Below, piece after piece: positions 41,209-47,348 of a stretch of 47,348 nucleotides of DNA. The translations under genes were made by a program, and so were the position numbers. The notes beneath the pieces were generated by a model. The model was not told where the DNA came from. It did not search any database and saw only the letters and a list, made by a program, of their open reading frames with translations. The stretch covers positions 1 to 47,348 of the forward strand of contig CALCFD010000005.1 in NCBI GenBank assembly GCA_937900695.1, given 5' to 3'. The DNA comes from an uncultured Eubacterium sp. GTDB lineage: Bacteria; Bacillota; Clostridia; Peptostreptococcales; Anaerovoracaceae. Numbering within the stretch: the first letter of the stretch is position 1; every line of letters starts with the position of its first letter.

Positions 41209-41235
41209 TTTTAAGCGTTGTTATTTTTGTAACAA
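41208..41235 (-). promoter_or_regulatory. Promoter of bcd-etfBA
   Basis: Minus strand -35 TTGTTA (41235-41230), 16-bp spacer, -10 TAAAAT (41213-41208). The -35 is part of the Rex-like site, so repressor and polymerase would compete. Confidence 0.55.
41218..41235. promoter_or_regulatory. Rex-like operator of bcd-etfBA
   Basis: TTGTTATTTTTGTAACAA: both 6-bp half-sites TTGTTA and TAACAA are perfect for the Rex consensus and the 18-bp spacing is exact. It overlaps the -35 and spacer of the bcd promoter. Confidence 0.7.
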
Positions 41236-41405
41236 TGCTCAATAATAGTAAAACATTTTTTTGTATAAATTGCAACCCTTTTTTAGCTAAATTTCAACAA
41301 AAAATAATAATAGGACCTTATACATTTTTACAATATATAAAGTCCTTCTAAAGTAGAAAATTTAACTAAATTTTGGTATTGTTATTTTTTAAACAATCCT
41401 ATTGA

Positions 41406-42590
41406 CTATCTTGGATATATATCTATAGTCTCTACTGATTCTACTGCATCATTTACAAGCTTATCAACATCTAATAAACTTTCAGACTGAAGTATTTTTT
41501 CTAGTTTTGGCTTAGTTACAGGATGCTTTGGTAAAAATACTGTACAACAATCTTCATATGGCTGAATTGATATTTCATAAGTTTCAATATCCTTAGCAAT
41601 ATCCATAATATCAACCTTATCCATTGCAATAAGCGGCCTCATAACAGGTAAAGCTACTGCATTATCTGTACAAACTAAAGATTCGGCAGTTTGACTTGCC
41701 ACCTGTCCTAAGCTTTCTCCAGTAATAAGCATATTGCATCCTTTTTTTTCAGCAACCTTTTCAGCAATTTTCATCATAAATCTTCTAACTAAAATTGTAG
41801 TTTCATCTTCTGGACAATTCTGCACAATTTGCTCTTGAATTGGTAAAAGGTTAACAATGTGCATCTTAAATCTACTACAATAAATAGCAATCTGACTTGC
41901 AAGATCCTCAACCTTTTCCCTAGCTCTTTCACTAGTATATGGGTAAGAATGAAAGTGAATTGCTTCTATCATCATACCTCTTTTAGCCATCATCCAAGCA
42001 GCCACAGGAGAATCAATACCACCAGATAAAAGAACTAAACCTTTACCATTAGTACCAAGTGGTAATCCACCAAAACCTTTTATTTTCTGTTGGTATATAT
42101 ATGTTTTATCCCTTCTAACATCAACATAAAGATGGATGTCAGGATTATGTACATCAACCTTTAAAACCTTGCACCCCTTTAAAACTGCTCCACCTACCTG
42201 ACGTGCAATATCAGGAGATTTAACAGGGAAATTCTTATCCGCTCTTTTTGCTTCAACCTTAAATGTCTTAATGTTATCTTCTTCAATAAGTTTAAGCATG
42301 TATTTTATTGAAGCTTCAAAAATATCCTCCATATTAGAATTTGTCTCAACAGCAGGGCTGATTGACGCTACCCCAAACACCTTTGATATTTCTTTTATAA
42401 TTTCCTTTGACGAAATACTCTTGTCAGCTCTTACAAAAATTAACCCTTCATCTCTCTTTACTGATATTCCATCAAACTTTTTTAATAATTTTCTAATACG
42501 CTCAACTAGCATTTTTTCAAAATATGACTTATTTTGACCTTTTAAAGCCACCTCGCCACATCTGACAATAAATGTATTTTTATCTGTCAC
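41406..42590 (-). CDS. thiI: tRNA 4-thiouridine synthase ThiI (no rhodanese domain)
   Basis: Adenylates and thiolates U8 of tRNA. It has 394 aa: an N-terminal ferredoxin-like and THUMP region (~1-165) and a PP-loop ATPase with SGGIDS at 189-194. It ends without the rhodanese domain of the E. coli enzyme, as in Bacillus, where a dedicated cysteine desulfurase supplies sulfur directly. Such a desulfurase gene lies 23 bp upstream in the same operon. ThiI without rhodanese is unlikely to serve thiazole synthesis. Confidence 0.94.
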   Translation of the reverse strand: MTDKNTFIVRCGEVALKGQNKSYFEKMLVERIRKLLKKFDGISVKRDEGLIFVRADKSISSKEIIKEISKVFGVASISPAVETNSNMEDIFEASIKYMLKLIEEDNIKTFKVEAKRADKNFPVKSPDIARQVGGAVLKGCKVLKVDVHNPDIHLYVDVRRDKTYIYQQKIKGFGGLPLGTNGKGLVLLSGGIDSPVAAWMMAKRGMMIEAIHFHSYPYTSERAREKVEDLASQIAIYCSRFKMHIVNLLPIQEQIVQNCPEDETTILVRRFMMKIAEKVAEKKGCNMLITGESLGQVASQTAESLVCTDNAVALPVMRPLIAMDKVDIMDIAKDIETYEISIQPYEDCCTVFLPKHPVTKPKLEKILQSESLLDVDKLVNDAVESVETIDIYPR

Positions 42591-42613
42591 CTAAAATTCC
42601 TCCCTTATATTAA

Positions 42614-43732
42614 CTATCTAAAGCTTCCTAATCTTCTAAACTTATTTACTGCATTTTTAATTCTATCAATACAATAATCCATTTCCTCTATAGTATTAAA
42701 CCTATTAAAGCTAAATCTAATAGCACCTTCGATTTCTTTATCACTTAATCCCATCGCTTCAAGAACATGACTTCTGCCCTTTTTATTTGATGAACATGCC
42801 GAACCTGCAGATACAAAAATATTATCCATTTCCAATGTATGTAAAATCACTTCGCTTCTAGTTCCTAAAAAGGAAATGTTTAAAACGCTATCAACTGAAT
42901 TTACAGGTGAGTTAACTTTTATATCCTTAATTTCTGTCTTGATACCATCTAAAAGGTACTTTTTAACCTGTGCCATATTACCATGGCCTTGATTCATCTT
43001 AGCAGCCATTCCCAAGCCTGCTATAGCTGGTACATTTTCTGTACCTGATCTAAAGTGCTTTTCTTGGCCGCCTCCAACTAGGAATGGCTTTATGTTTACA
43101 CCTTTCTTTACATACAATGCTCCAATACCCTTTGGGCCATGGATTTTATGGCCACTAACACTGATTAAGTCAACCTTTGGAATTTCTGTTTTGCAAAATG
43201 CCTGAACCCCATCAGTGTGAAATAGACTATCCTTAGGCTTAATGCTGTACAACTCCTCTATAGGCTCAATAGTTCCAACTTCATTATTAACCGTCATAAT
43301 AGACGTAAAAATTGTTTTATCATCAATTGCATTTTTATAATCTTCAACTGAAATTTGGCAGTTTTCATCTACAGGTAGATAAACAACCTCAAATCCTTCA
43401 TTTTCAAGTTTCTTAAAAGCCTCTAAAACAGCAGGATGCTCAACTTGTGATGTTATAATTTTATTTCCAGCTCTTCTTTTACTGTATGCGCTACCAAATA
43501 TGGCACTATTATCAGATTCAGTGCCACCTGAAGTAAAATAAATTTCATCACTTGTCACATTTAATTTGTCTGCAACTTCTTTTCTTGCTTTTTTAACAGT
43601 TTTTTCAGCATCAATACCTAGTCTATGCATAGATGATGGGTTACCAAAGTTATTTTCCATAATTTCTAGCATATATTTTGATACTTCTGTAAACTGTTTA
43701 GTTGTTGAACTGTTATCTAAATATACAAACAT
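42614..43732 (-). CDS. Cysteine desulfurase (NifS/NifZ type) for ThiI
   Basis: PLP enzyme releasing sulfur from cysteine as a persulfide. From the ATG at 43732 it is 372 aa. PLP is held by K196 in SVSGHKIHGPKG, with TSGGTESDN and the phosphate-binding region upstream; the active-site cysteine is C313 in SAGSACSSNKKG. GGAG lies 7 nt before 43732, so the longer N-terminal readings (43774, 43744) are rejected. Operon order with thiI matches the nifZ-thiI pair of Bacillus, so tRNA thiolation is its likely main job. Confidence 0.93.
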   Translation of the reverse strand: MFVYLDNSSTTKQFTEVSKYMLEIMENNFGNPSSMHRLGIDAEKTVKKARKEVADKLNVTSDEIYFTSGGTESDNSAIFGSAYSKRRAGNKIITSQVEHPAVLEAFKKLENEGFEVVYLPVDENCQISVEDYKNAIDDKTIFTSIMTVNNEVGTIEPIEELYSIKPKDSLFHTDGVQAFCKTEIPKVDLISVSGHKIHGPKGIGALYVKKGVNIKPFLVGGGQEKHFRSGTENVPAIAGLGMAAKMNQGHGNMAQVKKYLLDGIKTEIKDIKVNSPVNSVDSVLNISFLGTRSEVILHTLEMDNIFVSAGSACSSNKKGRSHVLEAMGLSDKEIEGAIRFSFNRFNTIEEMDYCIDRIKNAVNKFRRLGSFR

Positions 43733-43748
43733 TTTTTTCTCCATAATA

Positions 43749-43779
43749 CGAAACAAACGGGATGACAGCGTCACCCCGT
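43749..43779 (-). terminator. Terminator of rny
   Basis: On the minus strand ACGGGGTGAC and GTCATCCCGT form a 10-bp stem (one G-U) with a 3-nt loop, then TTGTTTCG. It separates rny from the desulfurase-thiI operon. Confidence 0.75.
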
Positions 43780-43789
43780 ATAAAACTAA

Positions 43790-45325
43790 TTATTTAGCGT
43801 AATCTACTGCACGTGTTTCACGAACAATATTTACTTTTATCTGGCCCGGATAATTTAATTCCGCTTCAATTTTCTTAGCGATTTCTCTAGCTAAGTATGG
43901 CATTTCTTCATCTTTAACCTTATCTGGCTTAGCAACAATTCTAATTTCTCTACCAGCCTGAATAGCAAATGATTTTTCAACACCTTCTGTAGTATTAGCA
44001 ATTTCTTCAAGTGTTTCAAGTCTCTTGATATATGTTTCAAGAGTTTCTCTTCTAGCACCTGGTCTTGCTGCAGATAAAGCGTCTGCTGCTGCAATTAAGA
44101 CAGCTTCCATTGAAGTTGGTTCATAGTCTCCATGATGTGAACGCATAGCTTCAATAACAACAGGAGATTCCTTGTATTTCTTCAATGCTTCGATACCAAT
44201 TTCAACATGGGTACCTTCCTTTTCATGGTCTAATGCTTTACCTATATCATGAAGTAGACCTGCTCTCTTAGCTAAGTTAACATCTAAACCTAATTCGCCA
44301 GCCATTAAACCTGCTAGCTGAGCAACCTCTTCACTATGTTTTAATACATTTTGTCCATAAGAAGTTCTGTACTTTAATCTTCCAAGAAGCTTAACTAGTT
44401 CAGGATGTAGATTATGAATACCAAGATCAAATGTAACCTGTTCACCTGCATCCTTTATAACAGCCTTGATTTCCTTTTCAGCTTTAGCAACCATTTCTTC
44501 AATTCTAGCTGGATGAATTCTTCCATCTACAATTAATTTTTCAAGTGTAAGTCTAGCCACTTCTCTTCTAACTGGATCAAATCCTGATAAGATAACGGCT
44601 TCAGGAGTATCATCAATAATCAGTTCTATACCAGTTGCTGTTTCAATAGCTCTGATATTTCTACCTTCTCTACCAATAATACGACCCTTCATTTCTTCAT
44701 TTGGTAGTGGTACTACTGATACTGTACTTTCTGCCACATGATCTGCGGCGCATCTTTGAATAGCCCCAGTAATGATGTTTTTAGCTCTCTTATCAGCTTC
44801 TTCCTTAGCACGAGATTCAACATCTTTAATAATCATAGAAGCCTCTACCTTAACATCATTTTCAATACTTGCTAATAATATTTCTTTAGCTTCTTCTTTA
44901 GTATAACCTGAGATTTTTTCTAGTTCTTCAACTTGCTTTTGATGAAGCACCTCTAGTTCTTTTTTCTTTCTGTTCAGATCTTCCTCTTTATCTGTAATGC
45001 TTTGTTCTTTTCTTTCAATGTTTTCTAGTTTTCTGTCCATAGCTTCTTCTTTTTGAATAAGTCTATTTTCAGATTTAGAAATTTCGTTTCTTCTTTCTTT
45101 AAATTCCTTTTCAGCTTCGTTTTTAAGCTTTAAAGCTTCTTCCTTAGCTTCAAGTAAATATTCTTTTTTAATAGTTTCAGATTTATGTTCAGCATCTAAA
45201 ATTAGATTTTTTGCCTTTTGTTCTGCACTTCCGATAGCTTTTTCGCCTACGGATTTTCTGATGATATAGCCGGCTAAAATACCAATAATTAAAGCAACAA
45301 TACCAACAAGAATTCCATTACTCAA
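43790..45325 (-). CDS. rny: Ribonuclease Y
   Basis: Membrane-anchored endoribonuclease that starts mRNA decay. It has 511 aa: one transmembrane segment (~5-22), a long charged coiled coil (~30-190), a KH domain with GRIIGREGRNIRAIE, and an HD domain with HSEEVAQLAG and LLHDIGKALDHE followed by 'SHHGDYEP'. Length and all domains are standard. It is divergent from rodA. Its promoter overlaps a long palindrome (45421-45457). Confidence 0.96.
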   Translation of the reverse strand: MSNGILVGIVALIIGILAGYIIRKSVGEKAIGSAEQKAKNLILDAEHKSETIKKEYLLEAKEEALKLKNEAEKEFKERRNEISKSENRLIQKEEAMDRKLENIERKEQSITDKEEDLNRKKKELEVLHQKQVEELEKISGYTKEEAKEILLASIENDVKVEASMIIKDVESRAKEEADKRAKNIITGAIQRCAADHVAESTVSVVPLPNEEMKGRIIGREGRNIRAIETATGIELIIDDTPEAVILSGFDPVRREVARLTLEKLIVDGRIHPARIEEMVAKAEKEIKAVIKDAGEQVTFDLGIHNLHPELVKLLGRLKYRTSYGQNVLKHSEEVAQLAGLMAGELGLDVNLAKRAGLLHDIGKALDHEKEGTHVEIGIEALKKYKESPVVIEAMRSHHGDYEPTSMEAVLIAAADALSAARPGARRETLETYIKRLETLEEIANTTEGVEKSFAIQAGREIRIVAKPDKVKDEEMPYLAREIAKKIEAELNYPGQIKVNIVRETRAVDYAK

Positions 45326-45401
45326 TCTTAACTCCTCCCTTCATAAAAAATTCAAATTATATTTCATACAAATTAGAACAGTAGTGATATATTCACCCTG
45401 T

Positions 45402-45429
45402 GTTATAATTATGCTTTGTATTACTACAA
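45402..45429 (-). promoter_or_regulatory. Promoter of rny
   Basis: Minus strand -35 TTGTAG (45429-45424), 16-bp spacer, -10 TATAAC (45407-45402). Moderate match to consensus. Confidence 0.45.
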
Positions 45430-45457
45430 AAGTGTCACATAAGACACTTCTAAGTAA
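45421..45457. promoter_or_regulatory. Long interrupted palindrome upstream of rny
   Basis: AAGTGTC (45430-45436) and GACACTT (45443-45449) form a perfect 7-bp inverted repeat with 6 nt between, framed by TTACT (45421-45425) and AGTAA (45453-45457). It overlaps the rny -35. It could be an operator; it has no T-run to be a terminator. Confidence 0.45.
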
Positions 45458-45494
45458 CAAAATAACAAAATTGCATTACATATATGATTAATTA

Positions 45495-45523
45495 TTGATA
45501 TAATCATACTATGATATTATAAT
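45495..45523 (+). promoter_or_regulatory. Promoter of rodA
   Basis: -35 TTGATA (45495-45500), 17-bp spacer, perfect -10 TATAAT (45518-45523). It is about 60 nt upstream of the AAAGGAAG ribosome-binding site. Confidence 0.65.
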
Positions 45524-45589
45524 GTGTATTAAGTAAAAAAGTCAAGAATATTGATTGTAAAAATAAGATAAGTTTTAGAAAGGAAGTCT

Positions 45590-46699
45590 ATGAGATATAT
45601 AAAAAACCTATTCAAAAATATCGATAAATCACTTTACGTGTTACCCATAATATTTGCTATTATCAGCGTCACAATGATGTTTTCTACATCATATGATAAC
45701 GGTATTGTATTATCTAGAACAGTTTTAGTTCAGTCTGCCGCATATATTTTGGGTTTTTTAGCAGTTTTTATTTTAGCCCATATGAATTATTCCGTATTTG
45801 AGGATATGATAAAACCATTGTATATTTTCTCAATACTGTTTTTATTAACCCCCTATATACCTGGTCTTGGTGTTGAACAATTTGGAGCAAGATCTTGGAT
45901 TAACTTAGGAGTAACTACATTTCAGCCTTCTGAAATTGTAAAAATAACATTTATTTTTCTCATGGCTGATTACTTTAAAAAACATAGAGGTATTCGTTAC
46001 TTAAAGGACTTTTTAAAAGCAGTAATTTACGCAGCTCCCATAATACTAATAGTTTTAAAGGAAGACTTTGGTAGTGCTGCCGTATTTGGTGTTATTTTTA
46101 TAGCCATGCTTCTTTTATCTGGCATTGATATGAAGTTATTTGGTCGTATAGCTTTTATTGGTGTAATTGCTATTCCATTTTTATTTAAATTTTTAGATGA
46201 TTACCAAAAAGATCGTATCACAGCTTTTTTATACCCTAATGATCTATCCATACCCGCTAACTATCAGGTATGGCATTCTAAAGTTGCTATAGGCTCTGGT
46301 GGAGTATTTGGTAAAGGATTATTTAACGGTACACAAAAAGATTTGGAATTCTTACCTGTTCGTAACTCAGACTTCATCTTCTCTGTAATCTGCGAAGAAC
46401 TTGGACTTATAGGTGGTGCTGTATTAATTATACTGTTTGTATGTTTTTTATATACTTTATTAAAGCTTGTTTTCTCTGTACATGACACATATGGTAGCCT
46501 TATAGTTGTTGGCTTTTTAGGAATGTTTGCAGGACAAGTATTTGAAAACATCGCCATGTGTATGGGACTTATGCCTGTTACAGGTATTACTTTGCCTTTT
46601 ATAAGTTATGGCGGATCTTCTATACTGGCAAATATGTTAGCAGTAGGTATAGTCATAAATATTGCAATAAGTAATCGAGGAGTTGCATTTATAGATTAA
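45590..46699 (+). CDS. rodA: SEDS peptidoglycan glycosyltransferase, RodA type
   Basis: Membrane glycosyltransferase of the FtsW/RodA/SpoVE family, 369 aa with about ten hydrophobic segments. Signature stretches are 'GARSWINLGVTTFQPSEIVKI' (with the WI-L and QPSE motifs), 'KEDFGSAAVF' (catalytic Asp region) and the C-terminal 'GITLPFISYGGSSILANM'. The short N terminus and overall length favour RodA over FtsW. AAAGGAAG precedes the ATG. A DJ-1 family gene follows at 30 bp. Confidence 0.9.
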   Translation: MRYIKNLFKNIDKSLYVLPIIFAIISVTMMFSTSYDNGIVLSRTVLVQSAAYILGFLAVFILAHMNYSVFEDMIKPLYIFSILFLLTPYIPGLGVEQFGARSWINLGVTTFQPSEIVKITFIFLMADYFKKHRGIRYLKDFLKAVIYAAPIILIVLKEDFGSAAVFGVIFIAMLLLSGIDMKLFGRIAFIGVIAIPFLFKFLDDYQKDRITAFLYPNDLSIPANYQVWHSKVAIGSGGVFGKGLFNGTQKDLEFLPVRNSDFIFSVICEELGLIGGAVLIILFVCFLYTLLKLVFSVHDTYGSLIVVGFLGMFAGQVFENIAMCMGLMPVTGITLPFISYGGSSILANMLAVGIVINIAISNRGVAFID

Positions 46700-46729
46700 A
46701 TAAACACTATTAAATAAGGAGGTACCCTA

Positions 46730-47269
46730 ATGGTATATGTTCATTTAGCCAATGGTTTTGAGGAAGTTGAAGCATTAACTGTTGTAGATTTATTAAGAAG
46801 AGCTGAAATACCAGTTAAAACCGTTTCTATTGAGGATAAAGTTGTTGCTGGAGCTCACAATATACCTGTAACTGCTGACTTATTATTTAAAGAAGCAGAT
46901 TATGAAAACTGTACTATGATTGTTCTTCCTGGCGGCATGCCTGGCACAATTAATCTTGAAAATCATCAAGGTTTATCAAAAGTTATAGATGAGTTTTATA
47001 AAAAGAAAAAATATATTTCAGCAATTTGCGCTGCTCCTATGATTTTAGGGCATAAAGGTTATTTAAACAACAAGATTGCCACAATCTACCCTGGTATGGA
47101 AGATGAACTAGGAGATATAATGGAGCACTCAAAAGATAAGGTTGCAAGAGATGGCCACATCATTACAGGTCGCGGCCCAGGCTGCGCTATGGCGTTCGCC
47201 TTAGCAATTATAGAAATCCTTAAAGGACATGATAAAATGCTAGAAATTAAAACCGAATTAGTATATTAA
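46730..47269 (+). CDS. DJ-1/PfpI family protein (YajL/Hsp31-like)
   Basis: A 179-aa DJ-1 superfamily protein. The nucleophilic elbow cysteine is C100 in SAICAAPMIL, and the conserved N-terminal acidic patch is FEEVEA (~10-15). VLPGGMPGT and ITGRGPGCAMAFALAI are typical of the YajL/DJ-1 branch. Proposed roles are deglycase, glyoxalase or oxidative-stress chaperone; sequence does not decide. AGGAGG precedes the ATG. It is probably cotranscribed with rodA. Confidence 0.9.
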   Translation: MVYVHLANGFEEVEALTVVDLLRRAEIPVKTVSIEDKVVAGAHNIPVTADLLFKEADYENCTMIVLPGGMPGTINLENHQGLSKVIDEFYKKKKYISAICAAPMILGHKGYLNNKIATIYPGMEDELGDIMEHSKDKVARDGHIITGRGPGCAMAFALAIIEILKGHDKMLEIKTELVY

Positions 47270-47295
47270 GACTTTAAAAGCGTCACTACCAATTA

Positions 47296-47348
47296 TGTAC
47301 CGACCCCTAAAAGTTAGACCAAAAAAATCTAACGATTAGGAGGTCGGT
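47296..47348 (+). mobile_element. Left end of an IS3-family insertion sequence, cut by the window edge
   Basis: TGTACCGACCCCTAAAAGTT is a typical IS3-family (IS150-like) terminal inverted repeat beginning TG. It is followed by a TTAGAC/TCTAAC-type hairpin region and GGAGG close to where orfA would start. Only 53 bp are visible, 26 bp after the DJ-1 gene. Confidence 0.65.

Noticed and set aside
39995..41275. Bcd with a 45-residue N-terminal extension
   Set aside because: The extension runs through the promoter and operators; the ATG at 41140 has a perfect AGAGGAGG and gives the standard 381 aa.
45520..45527. Second possible target of the cas12a leader guide (TAATGTGT) near the rodA promoter
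   Set aside because: Only 8 nt match and the preceding bases are not a TTTV PAM.

Overview
This is a low-G+C chromosomal segment from an anaerobic member of the Clostridia. The evidence is the AT-rich composition, strong AGGAGG ribosome-binding sites, butyrate-pathway genes (crotonase, acyl-CoA dehydrogenase, EtfBA), an [FeFe]-hydrogenase-like protein and a Stn/Nfn-like flavin and iron-sulfur complex. The species cannot be named from the sequence alone. Cas12a resembles Lachnospiraceae orthologues in length and motif spacing, but that system moves horizontally.

Layout. 0-3.5 kb: a cytosine-permease-like transporter and a divergent PucR regulator, then a small SpoT-like HD protein. 3.6-10.3 kb: a complete type V-A CRISPR-Cas locus on the minus strand (cas12a-cas4-cas1-cas2, leader, array of 13 repeats plus a degenerate remnant). 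10.4-12.0 kb: a decay zone with a broken IS30 transposase and a toxin-antitoxin pair whose toxin is frameshifted. 12.2-19.0 kb: a second PucR/permease set with a DUF917 protein and a COG2309 aminopeptidase-like protein, preceded by nudC and a DUF975 membrane protein. 19.1-20.5 kb: thiamine genes (thiamine pyrophosphokinase, TPP riboswitch, thiT). 20.6-27.4 kb: crotonase and the three-gene Stn-like complex. 27.4-34.6 kb: an EamA transporter, holA, comEC and a class A PBP. 34.6-41.2 kb: rsmE, prmA and a group-B-like hydrogenase, then etfA, etfB and bcd. 41.4-47.3 kb: thiI, cysteine desulfurase, rny, rodA and a DJ-1 family gene, with the tip of an IS3-family element at the window edge.

The most interesting signal lies upstream of cas12a. 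The mRNA leader carries a solitary copy of the 3' half of the CRISPR repeat with an intact crRNA hairpin. The 13 nt that follow it, in the guide position, occur again as an inverted copy beside a TTTA PAM, directly over the -10/+1 region of the cas12a promoter. This is the arrangement expected of a crRNA-like guide that lets Cas12a sit on its own promoter without cutting it (autorepression).

The second theme is redox control of butyrate formation. Both crotonase and bcd-etfBA have promoters carrying an 18-bp TTGTTA-N6-TAACAA type site, which matches the Rex operator. bcd has a second, TetR-like palindrome at its start site. Thiamine uptake is controlled by a TPP riboswitch whose candidate terminator stem contains the thiT Shine-Dalgarno sequence.
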